Positions 13,205-28,099 of a DNA stretch of 64,000 bases are shown piece by piece. Position 1 is the first letter of the stretch. The number at the start of each line of letters is the position of its first letter. Source of the DNA: Numida meleagris (lineage: Eukaryota > Chordata > Aves > Galliformes > Numididae); the NCBI RefSeq assembly GCF_002078875.1, contig NC_034413.1:67638802-67702801 (forward strand). The letters run 5' to 3'. Position numbers and translations under genes: made by a program. The notes under the pieces are model-generated. The model did no database searches. It had not been told where the DNA came from and was given only the letters and a program-made list of their open reading frames with translations.

Positions 13205-16200
13205 GTAAGTGATTCCTCCACCCTGGTAATGTTTTGTTTAGTATTTAACTGTCTCAGATGACAGAATTTCAGAATCTGCTATACATTGGTGGCATAGAAT
13301 GATGAGTTGTGTTTTGGAAGAGAGAGGAAAGGGAAGGTAGAAAGACATTGCACAGAGGGAATCCATCAGTTAGGAGAGAGGAAAAACAGCACAGTAAGCA
13401 GAGGAAAACAGTAGTTAAACAGTAGATGAGAAACAAACAGAAAAGAAGGAGGAAATGGATAAATGAAATAAGGTGGCAAAAAACAAAGCGTATGTAGAAA
13501 CCAAAGAATCAAAGTGAGAAAAAGAAAAAAAGAATAAAAGAAAAAATAGCAGATTGTTTGGATGTTGAAAGCTAAACAAAACCAAAAATAGAACAGAGAT
13601 CCAAAGGAAAACAGACAAAGAGAAAAAGGTGCTGAAAAGAACTGAAAAGAAAATGCTAAAACAAGCGTCCCAGCTCTGCCAGAGTCAGTGGAAGATTTAC
13701 CTCTGATTTCAATAAGGCAAATAATTGATTCCAGGAAATGAGAAGAGGAAAGATGAATGTTTGGGGAACTTAAGAACCAAAATTAGAACTAACCGTTGTG
13801 TTATGGTTTTAGTTAATGAATGCATTGCCCCAGACTCCACATGTAATAAACATATTTCCACAAATACGAAAGAACAGTTTTCATGGATGTAGCTAAATAA
13901 GTCTAAAATTGATCAATAAATAATGTTACAGGTGTGGAAGCTGCTATTGGTAGCTAATTAGGATACATGACAAATACATTGACCTCTCTGAACAGTGTGC
14001 TCCTCTTGGCAGACTAAACATATTCGCATTTAATAGCTTAGCAAATATCATTGATGACAGTGAACCTCCTGATCCTACTTAATGAGAAAAACAAATGAAG
14101 CTTTTCAGAAATTAGGAAAAGAATCAAATCTTAAATTGCATTCAAGACTTTATGCACTTTTTGAATTAATCAAGTACACATGCAAAGCTGCTGCAACTTT
14201 TTCTCCTACCTTTTCTTCACTCTTTTATTGTTGCCTGAAGACTTTTACCAGAACTGCTAAATATTGTGCAATGTATATGATGGTGCTATGGGGTTTTCCT
14301 GGGGGGAGACAGTAACAGTTGGAGAACTAGTTCCTCAATTAGTTTTGTACCAGGCATAAACTATGACTTTTGACCCCCAAATTTTCATGATTTTCACTTT
14401 CAAGCCCACATTTACATCTGTTAACGAAGGTGCTCCAGAGCAGCCTTGTCTTTGGCTTAAACTGGCGGCTGAACTCTACTTTATGAGGAATCAGTATTTA
14501 TGCCAGTAAATTCTGTGAGACTGAATAAATCATCAGCCTCATGGTTTTGACTCGATACTTGGGTTCCCTTAGATTTATAGTTGTTGGGTATTTGTGCGTC
14601 GATAATGCAGTCTGCCTGTGCTTCCAAGTAACTGTGCACTGTATTTTGTTTGGAGACAGAGAAGCAAACCCAGGATTTTCTATCCTTCTTCACTCCCCAG
14701 GAACTTTGCACAGGAAAAAAACCTGCCATAAAAGTAATGGTCCTGTCTATCATGTCTCATGGCATCCAAAGGTTAACGTACTTGAGGTTAACGTTACCGC
14801 TCAAGTTTTCCCCTAAAACAGATGGGTTGATGCTGTAAAGCTAGACAGAAGCCTAAGCTGTCTTTTTGCAGTGCAGAGGTACCAGGCACCTTTTTCTTCT
14901 GGTTTATACCACTGTGAGAAATGAATATATAAAGGTGATGTTAATGGTACATTAAACCACTCTGACACAGGCTAGTTAGGGCAACTGCAATAAATCTACC
15001 TACTGAGTGACCAAAGAAAATTCAAAGAGAAATAGTGCTCCTGGAGTACCATTTTATCATGTTATCTGTTGTGGTAATTATTGTTTCTTTTGTTAGTCTT
15101 TGTTGATACAACTAAGGCAGTCATGCATTTTATATCATCGTGAAATAGATTTTCAGTGGGAAACAAAATTATCCATCCGAGCTCCCTCACATGTCTTTTA
15201 AAATCTCAGCTATACAAATATCTGGCAAGGTCTGCAGTTAGCCTTTCCTCAGGTAGACACAGCAGATATGCCAAAGGTGCTCTGCTGTAAATTTCAATGC
15301 CACATTTGCATTCCCCAGGGACACCATATGAGGGGAAAAGAGAGGGTCGAGCACTGCAGCCCCCAAAGAATAATCTAGTAGCTGTTAATCAGAACATTCA
15401 AGAAGCAATTCAGGCACAAAGAATGGCTTTAAAATCACAGGCCACAGTTTCATTTGTTTGAATAGCGTCCTTTCTCTCTGCTAGGTAGAAAGCTGCAGGC
15501 AGGGAACAGCCCATTAAGTCACGGTGTGGCTCTACAGACGTGGATGTGTGTGTGCTAGCATCCTGCTAATATTACCCCGACTTCCAGGCTGCTGACTGGA
15601 AGATATACACCCACTTCATAGTCCCTCTTAATCCCTAAATGGATTTCAGAACAGCCAGATCCACAGATTACCTGGGAGGCCCATCAGGCAGCAGTGGCAA
15701 GTTGTAGGTGCAAAGAGTTGGTTAGGCAACAAAGGGATGTGGAGAGGAGAGAGGAGGGGATCTAATCATCTTTCCTCCGGGGGATTAGCTACATGCAGCA
15801 CAGGGGCAACCTGTACCTGGAAAAAAACACAGTGGGGAGATGGGGGGAGTGGGGTTTATTTAATGTGAGCTCGGGAGGGCAATAGTGGCACACCCCGATG
15901 TCCCGCTCCTATGCTCATCTGACGCAGAGGACAGCACTGATCTCAGATAGTGTTTCATGAACTCACCAAAGTAACAAGGAAGGCAGTATTTTTCAATAAG
16001 ATTTTCTGCTTAACATTCCAATAGAGAATCTTCATTTTAGTGCAAGTCTAATTTAATTATAAATGCAAACAAATGTTCTAAAAAAGCCTATTTACATTGC
16101 GGAGATTGACTGTGCAATCAGTTCTTATGCAGGCCAAATACTTAATGGGCTGTTTTCTTCCTGCTCGTTCTGCTATTGTGTTACACCTACATTTATAGGA

Positions 16201-19200
16201 TATAAATAATATGTATCATACTGAAAATTAAAGATCATAGAAGTGACTCTAGGCTGGCTGCCATATCAAAGTCCTTTTTATTAGACTAGTCATTAATTAG
16301 AATATAGCAAGGCTTTATTTGGCTCCTTTTTCTATATAGTTAATGTAGTATCAAAACTGAACTAACAGAAAACTGGTGAATATGAAAGGAAAACAAACCA
16401 GCAACTGACAGCTTTATCATTAAAGAAGAAATAAGAACAGTAAAAATCTAAGAGGAGCCTTAAAGTCCTACATTTTGGGGGAGCTGGAAGGTAAGGAAAA
16501 CTATGTTTCACGTCTTTACCGCTCACTGTTAAAATTCTCTGAATACAGTTTGCTTCATTCCCATTTCTCGAGGTACGCAGCCCCTTGAAAAGGGCTTTGA
16601 CCTTGCCAACGAGAGCATCAGCAGAACAAACTACCTTATTTACTTTCTCCCTTTCATGGAGTTTTCTTTTTCTATAAAAGTCTCCTGACATCACACCTTT
16701 TTTACTTCTGTGCAACAGGATTATCTTTTCTCTGTGATTTATTTTCCCATTAAGAGCTGAAAAGATCAGTTGATCATAAGAGGACCAGGCTATAACATCC
16801 CTCAGCACTTTTGAAACTCTAAGTCATCGTTTTTCAAATCAGTGAATCAAGGCGGTACAAGCTGTTTGGACCACTGGTGACACCGAGACAGTCATACTTT
16901 TCTTTGTCTAAAAGTGCTGGAAGAACTGTGTTTTTAGAAAGTAGATTAGCTGTATTTTAATATTTCTGGCTGTAAACCTGTGGCAAAGGCCTCTTTAATT
17001 GTCAGAGATACACAATCTTGTGCTTTTCGTATTGTTAGACGTAATACCTGCAACCTTAGAAATATATATATAGTACTACTTCTCAATTCATTGGGGAATG
17101 AATGTAAAGTCTGGAAGACTTTTGATGATTTTTAGCGAAGCGCAGTAAGTTAAGGCCATTACAGATGTTTATAAGGCTGTTCATCTATTTCACACCTGTA
17201 GGAGAAGGGATAAGGTACTGCCCATAGGTCTGCTAAGCCATGCAGAATACGGTGATGTTTCCTGGGCAGAAGGGTGCCGCTGACCTTATCAATTGGTTTG
17301 GCCTGAAGGATGGGGCTGAGATGGGCTCTGGGCCCAGGTGGGGCTGCTCAGAGCTGTTAAGGCTCATTAGGGCCCTGGGGAGCAAGTCTGTAATCAGGGA
17401 TGCAGCACAACATGAAAGTGAAGCCAGCTGGGAGATGCATTCCAAAAAGAGAGCTTGTGAGCTGCTGAGGAAGGCTAACAGTGATACAGAAAGTGCTCGA
17501 GGAAAGCAGGAAAAAACAAGGTACTTAATTCCTAAGGGGGGTCAGAATGGAAGGGTGTGAAGCTGTGGTGTGCTCCCAGCTCTGTTCTAAGCTGTCATGC
17601 TGCTGCACACGGTGATATAATGGGGTAAGACCTTCCTTGTGCTAAATCCTGTGGTTCACTGTCCCTCATCTCTGTCCCAGCACGTCCTCTATTGCCCTCT
17701 GTGTTTGAAGCCCAGAGACCCTCGGTGAGGGAGGAAATAGAAGCTTGGCTCTGTCTGCCTCCTGCACCAGTCTGCTGGGTGGCTGGGAAGGCACTCAATT
17801 TCTAGGACTGTCAAACAAGCAATTTTCATGAGTACTAAATTAACTGAAAAAGATGGAGCTATAAAGGGTTCATAAGATGTTGCTGAAACACTGCGATTCT
17901 ATCCTAATGCATATATGTTCAGGGAAACTAACCATAGAAATACAAATTTCAATACTTATTGGTTCATTCAGCGAGTGTTGGTTCATACATAATACAAGAG
18001 AGTTCCTAATTGTCTTTATATCCGGTGCTTTGTTTGCAAAATGCTTGGTATTTGCAGTACGGATGACCTTTGAATCCTGTTATTTCATTTGCAATACCTT
18101 ACGTGTTAACTGCAAAACACCGCGTACCATCCAAAGGTCAATTACCGCGTTCTTACTGCTCGCTTACTCTACTTATGTACCGAAGTGGGGGCGATAGAAA
18201 TTTGTACAGAGGCTGGAGATTGTTATTGAGGAGAGGCACATATTGTAGGGAATACGTGAAAGGACAGCTGAAGGTATCTGAATTTGTAACTACAGTGAGG
18301 GGGAAAAGGTGACTGTACTCCCCGACATCACCTCAGGTTAACCAATAACGTTTTGACAAAACAACAAAAAAAAAAACCACCTCTGCTTTTTGTTTTTTTT
18401 TTTTTCTCCTGTAAAAAATACCCTAGACTATAATTCAGCTGAAGAAAAATTAAAAGTAAAATGTAAACCACAAATATGTGAATTGATTGTGAATATTTAT
18501 TAACTAAATAATTTAATAATAAAGAAAATGCCTACTTGATTAATTGTTACAGAGTAAAAATTACAATAAAACTGTCTTGATCAGTGCTTTGCAGAAGCAC
18601 CATTACTGTCTGTGCAGTTGTTTAACAAGGATTTAATTGGAAAGATAAGTGAATGCACATTTAAAAGTATTGTTAATTTGCTTTATAATCACCCCATCCT
18701 TCACAGTATTGACAGCACCAGGCACAAACCCCTTTCTCTTTTACAAGTATTATTTTCCATATGTGCACAATAAATTCTGAAGCAGTAATTGGAAATTTTA
18801 TGGATTTCAACATACCTAGTGTTTTGAGTTAATAGGTGCCATATCCCCTCTCTAAAGGTAGCTCATAGGTGGCATTCTAAGAAAAAATCAGTGCCTTTTT
18901 ATTACCCATAGGCTGTTTTGGAGGGTTTTTTTTTTTCTGAAGCAGTATCTAATTCCTATTTACTCTTCCTTTCCCTTTCAAATATCAACAAAATCCTCAT
19001 TGCAACATTATTTTTGATTTAATAAACAGCAGCCATCAAAAGCAGTAATCTTCAATATGCTTGTATTCCATCTGTACTTATATTTATTGTTCTAAAACGG
19101 CTTGGATTAATCTAATTGACAAGTAAGAGCCCAGACCATATGAGCAGTGAAGGATGATACCTTTAACCAGCAGGATTCTTCAACCTTACTGTCATGTTCT

Positions 19201-22200
19201 TTATCAATGAACTATGAGAAAAGAGGAACAAAATCTTGGGATTTTTTTAATTATTATTGTTATTTTTAAACTATTGCTGATGATTCGAGCTTGCTGGGAC
19301 CAAATGTCTGAGCCTGTGGTATTGAGAACTGGACTGAAGCTGCTGGGTCTGAAGCTGCTGGGTCAACACGTGTGGGCTGGGGAGGTTTGAAGCAAGCATT
19401 TAGAAGAGAGAATGGGGAGGAAGAAAATAAGAAATAAAGAACTGAAAATACAACGGACTAGGGGAAGGGAAGCTGCTCCCTTTTGCAGCCTATTTTTTTT
19501 ATTATTATTATACTTTAAAGAAATAAACTCCCCTTCAAGAAATACCCAACTGTTCACACTGACCCAGCACATCCATTTCAAAGGCAGCCAGCAGCTCTGG
19601 TCCTGTTAGACATGAAGCTTCAACGGGATTGTTAGGTGCTTCATTTTTAAAACTGGAGGAAAAAAAAAAAATAGGAGGGATTGGTTCTCTCTTGCAATCA
19701 TCTTTCCTTTTGTCGGTCCTTAATTTCTTGTGTATATGCACCAGTGAGGTTTCCCACTGTATCCTGCCCTCTCATGCATTTTTAGAAGTTTTAGGAGGTT
19801 AGTGATTGCATTTTTCAGGCATGCATGTATACACTGGGAAATGTGTGAATGTGTCTTGGTTAGACCCCAGAGCCTCGGTGATGTTCTGCCTTCCTCAGTG
19901 TGCGAGCCCACGTGTGACCCAGGCAGTGGAGCCTTCCTTGCTTCTGCAAGCATTCTTTGTGCAGCTGGGCTCTGTGTGCAAGCCAGGATGGTGCTCCAGA
20001 GTTCACAGTGGAATTATCGGGCTCAAACTGGGTTACTTGCTTGCCGAGAACCAAAATGTCTTGAAAGCCTTGAGTAAAAAAAAAGGTTTTTTTTTTCTTC
20101 CTCTTTCACACTTTCTAGGCAATCACAGAACATAAAATGGACTGAAGCAATTTTCAGAAATAATTATAAAACAGCTTGTTTCTAGGTTAAGACCTGCGTA
20201 TGCCAAGCTGTAGCCAAGAATTTTTTTTATTTAATTTTCCCTCAAGCTTTAAAATTCTGACAACAAAATGCTGTAATCGAGCCTATATTAATTGATTTCC
20301 CAACTACTATGTATGTGTTGCTGATGTGGGCGCGTCCATTTTTTTCTCTGTCACTGAATGTCTATTTTAAGATGGAGAATATTCTTTTTGTTTTCAGAAG
20401 GTGTGGTTTCCACAACTTAACTTTCTCTTTTCAGTGAGAGGTGAAATAAAAATTAAAAAAACAAAAAAACCTGTAGTACCCAAATGTTGATTTGTAAATG
20501 CAAGTGAGGTAACTTAACCCAATGGAAATACAGATTTTTGCGAACGAAGTTGGCATTCTTTTGTTAATAATATACATCAAATTAAAACACACACACACAA
20601 AAAACATGACAGAACTAGGATGTTGTTCTTCCAATATAATTCTTTTTAATTCTCAATGTGTAATATAAACAAAATTGGATTGGCATGTCTTAGCTTCCCA
20701 ATCTGTAGCCCTGGACACAGCAGAGTTTCCCCTACTCCATGGTATTGTCACATGCTTTCTTTTCAACAGTGTGATGAATAAGTTGGTTGAATGGGGGGAG
20801 AAGAGACGGTGAACTAGGTTAGTGTGGTCAGCCACAGACATACCATGGATTTTATGGCATGTATTGTACCGTCAAGCATTCAAGACATGCCTTTTCTTTC
20901 TCTTCTAACCACAGCACTATTTGCGTCACAATAGCTTTATGCTTAGTTTCATTTCAACGAGTTTGAAGAACTTCTAGATAGCTCCCCAAGAAGCATTGTT
21001 TAGGCACTGATGACTGTAGTGTTGCACGGTCCAACAAGGGATTGCTTTTTCTGGGGGTAATTTCTGCAATTGTCCTGAGTGACTTTTGTTTGGGTTTGTT
21101 GCTCTGATAATTATGCTGTAGGAAATGCAACATGGGAAACGCCATTGCATAGAGCTCGGAAGTAACAAGGAAAACGAATAAAGTAACAAACCATTTGCTA
21201 GAATTTATAACAGGATAATCTACTAACTGCACGATTTTTAGAATGGTGCAAAAAATCTCTATGGTTGCCAGGCATATTTATACATTATATGAAGAGGGCA
21301 TCAAAACTATTTTTAAGGGGATGATCTTGCACGGCAAGGAGATGGAAGTCCTTGGAAGCTCAACTGCATAATTCCTCCTTAGAGTTGGTCATGAGCAGTG
21401 TCTTACAAATCATGGGATGGCCTAATATTTGGGATGTATTTCTCCTCTGTGATCATTATCTGTAATTCTGTGGTTTGTATGTGATAGTGGCCAACAAATG
21501 GGATTTGTAACAAATAGTATGATACTGAATGGGGAAGGATGTTATGTAGAGTGGCATGGGGTGAGAAGCTACCACGCAATAGAATTTGACTTTCTCTTTG
21601 TGGTCTTCTGTGTGCTGTGAATGGGGAAAACCATAAATGCTGTGATACATACATGTAGTGAGTGATTTGTGGGAGGAAGGAGGCAAGGGCACACTTTCAT
21701 AATATGTTTCACTGGTGAACTCCATTAGTTCTCTTAGTGAGAATGAGAGCTAAGAGCGCTGGTAACAGCACTGAGGACTAATCTGGAAAACTTTCAGGGG
21801 AAAAAAAAATCAAGGAAGGGGGGAAAAAATGAAAAGGAGGAAAACTGAAGTATCTCTTCAAAAGTCCTTGGAATCTATTTCTTTTAAGAAGAAACCTATG
21901 CCCTTTTATTGACTGTCACTTGTGGATAGGCTTTTTTTTATTGACTGTCTCATTCTGTCTTATTGATGGGTAAAATCTTTCTTAGAAATATATTCTTGCT
22001 GTAAATAAATTAGTTTTCTTAAATCCCCAAATCACAACTCTTCAATTTATATTAATTTAAAATGAAATATTCTTGTCTATTTTTTTTTCTTTAAAGTATT
22101 ATTGAGTAACTTCTGGAATTTTTGGATGAGCAAACTATTATACTCCTGGAAAGCATCTTCCCTTAATACATTCTTTGGACATCTTGGACTTGATTCAGTT

Positions 22201-25200
22201 ATCTAATCATTGGTATTTAGTGCCATTTGAGAGGATACTGAGTACCAGATTGACCCTCACAAGGCTGACAGAGTGTTGCCCTTAGGGACTAGGAGCTAGA
22301 ACCCAGGTGGGATGTCTTGGAGCATTAAAAAAAAAAAAAAAAAAGTATTAGATTGCTAAATTTAGGCAAAGGAGTCAAATCTTCTTGACTACGCCACTGG
22401 CTTTTTCCTTAATAGATGATACAATTTATTTTATTTAAAAACACTGTGTATATTATTATGCGCATCTAGTGGGCAAAATAAGTGTTTTTAATGAGCTTTT
22501 AAAAATCCTGGTGTAGAAAAAGTGCACCCAGCTGTTCTGTAAATATACATATTACAAATATTAAAAAAATTATTCCCTACTCCTTCTCCCCCAAGCCTTA
22601 TTTTTCACTTTAGAATTATTATTGTAGGGCTTATTAAATATATTAATTTAAATACTTAGTCACACTGTATTTTAATTTCAAAGTTATCCATGGTACCAGA
22701 GACTTGAAAGGGAGGACAGTGCATTGCTCTCGCTTGAGTTTTCAGCTCTCATCTGAATGTTAACACCGTTCAGTCTGCAGTGTGTCTGTTGTCAATAAAA
22801 GTAACAAAGATTGTTCAGATCTCTTAAGATCAAAGAGTTGGTTTTTAGGTGTTTTTTTTTTTATTTTATTTGCTTTTTTTCTTGTCCCAAATCTCTATGG
22901 TAATACTCCGACCTCTTGGTGTGGACAAGTGGTGAGTTGAGAATGATGGCTTTTGAAATCCACCCGTGGATCTGTGTGCATCGTTTTTATTCTGTATAGT
23001 TTCTGATATTTTTAATATAAGGTAACTGTAGGGTTTTTTTTAATGATAAAGATGTGCAATGCCTAACATAAGTGGGCAAATGTTCTATGTTTTTGCCTTC
23101 CTTCTTCACAAGCAGTGGCCAAGATGCATCCAAATCTGTTTATAATCCTTTGTACATCTCTCTTCTTCTCCCTGTTACTAGCTGGTATAACATGAGATCT
23201 GGCTCATCCCTGAGCAGTAGTCTGTGCTAACATTGTGATGTATCTGGACAGGAGATATTTTGGGGTGATCATAGCCTAGAGTTAGATAATGCCAAAATCC
23301 TTACAAACCCCACCCGGCTCAGAGCATTCCTTACCTCACATAAGCTGAGCAAAAATCATAGTAAAAGGCATCTCTGACCTGAAAAGAGTTTTAAAATGGT
23401 GTAACCAAACTTTGGACACAATTGGATTCATCACATTTTTTAAATCCCAGAAGATGTGAAATCTGGACTGGGTGGGCTGTTAGAAGGCCAGAAAAATATC
23501 TTGAAAAAGTAGTACTATTGCCAGGCTCTTACTTCTTGCTGTAACAAATCTCTTTTCCTTCTGTAATTAGATAACCAGAAAACAAACAAACAGAGATTTC
23601 AAAACACATTTCTATCAACCAACATTACGTGCTTACGATACAGAAGACTGACAGTGGCTTAATTAAGTAGATAGCAGCAGTGAAGGGGAGATGGATGTGA
23701 GGAGGAGGAGAAGGAGGCTTCTTCTTGGTGTAAGTTTCTTGGTGTCAGAGACAGCACTGATGCAAAGAGAAAAATGAGTGAAAGATCATTTCTCCTTGAT
23801 GCTAAAAGCTGGTTCTTACTGTAAGAAAAGCTCCATGTTTGCTAATGTTAATTCAAGGATGGTAATGATACCAGCTGAGGAGATGGGATAATCAGTTTCA
23901 AACTTGTAGCCATTGCTCAGAAAAATAGCACGCAGTGGCATTTGGATAACTTGAGGCAAAGCTTCATGATTGCGGACTTCAGACCCATATGGGTGGAAAA
24001 GGAGAGAATTGACCATATCTAGAAAAAAGGGCACACTCTGGAGGGTGCGGCAGAGATGTGAAACTCTATGTGAGGACATCTGGGTTAAAGAGTGATAACA
24101 GACAACTGAAAGAGCTGACAGAGCAACACCAAGGGCTTGTGGTGGTCTCGTCGGCTGTCCTGCTGAATGTGGAGGAAGAAACTGTTACATTTGTTGTTGT
24201 TGTTTTTCCCCGTGTTTAACGATTTGCACAAATGAAGATGCTAAAGCAACTTAGAGATACGTATTTTTGAATCAGAACCACATGATAAAGCATTCAAACA
24301 TAATGCAAATAATTGCAGACTGATGTATCCAGTCGTTTTTTTTAAAAAAGAATAAATAATTTAGCTTTACACATGGGCAATCCTTGCTAAAAATTGCAAA
24401 TCAGAACTCTTCTGTTTGAATGTATTTTATTTTGTTAATGGATTCACTAATATGAAAGGCATCTAATTGTGTAATGTATTATTAGTCATTTTCTTTGGCA
24501 TCCTATTAACTTTAAATAATTCTAATATTTAACATTTTATAACATGCACAACAAAGTTCTTCTATCTCCAGCAGAGGAAAAAACACGCATTAATAATCTT
24601 CATAACTCTTTCGACTGCGTACGTTGTGATACATCTTTGAGCAGAAATACTGGAAATTGAAGCATAAAATAACAAATCATGTCAGATGGCATTTAAAAAA
24701 AATAAATATACAGCGGTATACTGTGATCCTGTAAATATAAGAGCTGGAGTGTAATTCAGTACAATTAGTTTATTTTAAAACTGAGTCACATAGGAAGTGT
24801 GATAGGAAATAACTAAGTCCATCTACTAAATATCTTTTCAGTGATAGCCGGAGTGCAGTGTATCAAATGGTGATTAATGCCTGCTAATGGAAGTGGTCTC
24901 CACCGCAAGTTGTGAGCGGTGTGGTTGTGGCTGAGCATAATAACCACACGCAGAATTGCTGATAATCCCTAGCAAATCCCAAAGTTTTCCTGGGCTCGAA
25001 ATAAGATGACAGACAGGTCACGTTAGAAATTTTCTCCTTATGGCGCTTTTGCTTTTTGTTTTAGTAGGTCAGATCTTGTTCCTGCGTACTGTGGAAGTAT
25101 TATGGGAATGAGCAATGCCTAAGCTGCTTAACAAATGCACACTTTCCCCACACCAATCTGTTTTCTGGGGACAGCCGGGCTAGTGCTATGCAGCATCCTC

Positions 25201-25227
25201 TCGGTTGGGTGCTATTAATGTTAATAA
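13205..25227 (+). other. ARHGAP15: Giant ARHGAP15 intron, segment 1
   Basis: This is intronic DNA with no exon I can recognise. The first 430 bp after exon A (about 13305-13640) are strikingly purine-rich and A-rich on the + strand. The interval 15480-15900 and the interval 17200-17800 are more GC-rich than average and carry open frames of about 70-110 codons, but I recognise neither. The stretches 18430-18780 and 24380-24880 are AT-rich, repeat-free and dense in homeodomain-like TAAT words, so they are candidates for conserved non-coding elements. An A18 run lies at 22327-22344, and a 15-bp perfect tandem duplication at 19334-19363. Confidence 0.8.
19334..19363. repeat. 15-bp perfect tandem duplication
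   Basis: The word 'ctgaagctgctgggt' is present twice in direct succession. No coding frame is involved. Confidence 0.93.
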
Positions 25228-25440
25228 AATGCACTTAGCACTTAACATCTCAAGATCTCAAAAGAGCTTGCAAAGCAGCATCATTATCTTTACATTATGG
25301 GGATGCAAAATGAAGGATAGGGAGAGTAAAAGATTTGCCCAAGTTTCCATGGCAAATCAGTGACGGAGCCAGGAGCGGAGCCAAAATCTGTTGATTTATA
25401 GTCAGTCTCCTAATGTGGTGTGCTGTGCCATTTCACCAAA
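25228..25440 (+). repeat. Ancient MIR/CR1-L3-like repeat
   Basis: The sequence follows the well-known layout of old amniote MIR or CR1/L3 3' sequences. It has a 'cacttagcac' start, then 'ctcaaaagagcttgcaaag', then 'cattatcttt...attatgggga'. These are followed by a G/A-rich stretch, 'gatttgcccaag', 'aaatcagtgacggagccagg' and a trailing 'cagtctcctaatg'. It is diverged from any consensus and has no coding capacity. Whether it is strictly MIR-derived or the 3' end of an ancient CR1/L3 LINE cannot be settled by eye. Confidence 0.75.
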
Positions 25441-26803
25441 CTCCATTTGCCAAGTCCTCATTGCAGATAAGGCTGCAGTCACCCTCTGAAACACAGATTT
25501 GGGGCTCAGAAGGATGCAAAGCCGAATTAGACCTTCCCATGCGGCTCTGCCATGTGATGCCTTTGCAGGTGCAGGGCCACCTGTGCAGTGGAGGTGGCAC
25601 AAAGTGCCATGAATGAGATTTCAGTTTCACTACTCGGGGGCTGCAGAGGAAAAGGACCGAGTCCTTGAGGAGCAAGAGGTTTTACATGTGAATGAGGTCC
25701 TGGATTTCGTTTCAGTGGTCCCCGCTGTTTGCATTTTGCATGACTAAGCCTTGTGGAGCTCTGTGTTTGCACTGAGTGTTTTGTAAACGCTTTTAAAACA
25801 TAGGAGCGGATACGTATGTTGGAGAGCTAACATCTCTGAGATACCAAAATATTACTAGCTATTTTTGGTAAGTAGGAAAATGAGGAGCGCAGTGGCGGAG
25901 TAACACATGTAGGGAAGTTTGTGATGATTCAGGAATACAAACCAAATCCCCTGGTTCCAAATCCCTTATCCCATCCCCAAGTCACCCTCTCTGCAGCTCC
26001 TTTAGGAGGCACAGTACGGACCAAAAGCCCCAAAGGTCTTTCTGCCACCACGGATTTTGGGCAGCCAAAGGATGCCTGTGGTCCTTGTGTTCAGCCCTTG
26101 CAGGTGGGCATCAGTCCCAGCGAGAGGTAAATGCCTCTGGATACCCCCCCGTTTGTGCCTGTTTGTAGCAATTGTATCAGCTGCAATGGTAAGTGGTGAT
26201 TCCTTTCTTTGGTGTGTTGGCATGTGAGTGCCTGTATTTCAAGAGACTGCCCTTGCTGAGCAAAGGTATGCAGGAAGCAGGGCAGCAAGGTGTTATTTTA
26301 AACCTGTGGCAAATCTTAATGCCTGCCAGCCCTCTGCTTGCCTTCCTGGGACTCCTGCAGGGCCGCATCCTGCCTGCAGAGCAGCTCTGCCTCAAGGTGA
26401 GACCTCTCTCCTGCAGATTAAGCATAACCCAATATATGCATGCAGCTTGCTGTGCTGATTTTTCTCTCCCCTTGTGTCTAAACAGGTCCTAAATCCAAAC
26501 TATTATTTCCCTCTCATCCTGGTCAGTGATATCAGAACTATATGGAAGACTTTAGAATTGCAGCATATCTTGTACTTCTATGTAATTTTCTGTATCTCTG
26601 TGGCTGAAAATGAGGAATTCAGATTGGCCTTTACTTAAGAAAGCTAATGTAAGATGGACAACTTTATTTTACACCCCTGTGCATTTAAAGTCCCAGTTGG
26701 AGAAGAAAGCAAGATAGCAAGGAACATAAACATGTGTTGGATTATTTCTTGTTAAGCAAATGTAGTACTGTGAAAGATTGACAGCACGGGAAACTGGAGT
26801 CCT

Positions 26804-26852
26804 CCATTTATCCACACTTCATTTCTACCCATTTATCCACACTTCATTTCTA
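26804..26852. repeat. 25-bp-period perfect tandem duplication
   Basis: The 24-bp word starting 'ccatttatccacacttcatt' occurs at 26804-26827 and again, identically, at 26829-26852, separated by one C. Identity of the two copies suggests a recent duplication. Confidence 0.95.
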
Positions 26853-28099
26853 ATATCTGGCTTCAACAGCAGATTGTAACCATAGAAAAGCTATAGACTC
26901 TGGGTGAAATGGCACTCCCTTTTGGATCCAGTTTTATAAAAGAAAACAATTATTCACAGAATGCACGTCTTTATTCTTTATTGCACATTTCAAAGTCCCC
27001 ATGAATACTCATTTGCATGTGACAGCTAATGCTGCATCTTGTATTGGCCAGTAAGAGGCATGATTGCACTAAATTGGAAGCAGCAGGCACAGGTTTTCTT
27101 TTAAGAATGGGGGTGGGGGCAGCCATCCTCTGTACTGTTCTCAAGTCTTCAGTCAACAGTTTTAGAACAGTTGCAAGTCGAGTTACTGGGCTAATAAATC
27201 CCGAATTAACTGAATATGCAGATTTCACTTCCATTAGGTTCCACTCTTTACATTGGCATACCCTTCACTTGTTAACAACCTCAACTTTTAAAGCAATTGA
27301 GGAGTGGAGAATTGAAAGCACTGAACTTATCCTTCAGGAGTGAAAAAAGAGGATAGTAACGTTCCCCAACATGATATTATTTCTTTTTCCCCTCCTTTTA
27401 TTTTTTGTAAATAAATCCATTCACTCATCCTGCGTGATTTTTCCAAATGATCGTGTTGTCTGAGTGACATGCAGAGAGCAGAACCCAGCGCTGCTGAGAG
27501 GCTGCTGCAGGCAGTGCTCGCAATAAAATCTATGTAAGCAGCAGCAACAGAAAATATTTATTTGGTAACACATTCCTGCTCCCTTTTGAAATTCGTGCAA
27601 TCCAGACTCGGAAGCACGGGAATATATAGAGATAAATGCTTCCATGGTTTCTGTGCAATCTGTTTGAAAATTATCTGGGATATAATGGGGACAAAAGCAG
27701 CTCCTTGAAAACTGCCCGAAAGTCACTCTTTTCTTAACTGTAATCTCCAGCAAAATAAGAGACCGCAAGAGCTGGCTGCTCATAACAGCGAGCAGAGTAA
27801 CAAACCCACCTTGAAGAGCTTTACGATAGAATGCAATATCACAATCACCCATTTCCTAAAACTTAAAATGAAAGCTGCTTGTTTTTCCCCCCTCTGTTTC
27901 CCGACAGAAAGCCCTAAAATGCCCCATGAATGGTAGCTAAAGCATCAGGAAGTCTTTCACTCATGCATTTTAGCAGTGATACTACCTGCAGTATGTTTTT
28001 TCCAGCGAGAAAACTATTGAAGACGATTGCGTTCCAGTAACAGGCAGGGCTTACTTTGTAAGATGGATTTCCAAAGTTCTGGAGGCTGCTGTTCCTTAT

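Noticed and set aside
15830..15856. Possible G-quadruplex (three G-runs of four or more)
   Set aside because: The fourth run is nearly 30 nt away, outside the usual loop limits.
16362..16808. 148-codon minus-strand open frame
   Set aside because: No recognisable motif, no splice or promoter context, and a biased aromatic-rich end typical of translated non-coding DNA.
27421..27852. 143-codon minus-strand open frame
   Set aside because: The cysteine run comes from a CAG/CAA-type repeat; no domain or homologue is recognisable.
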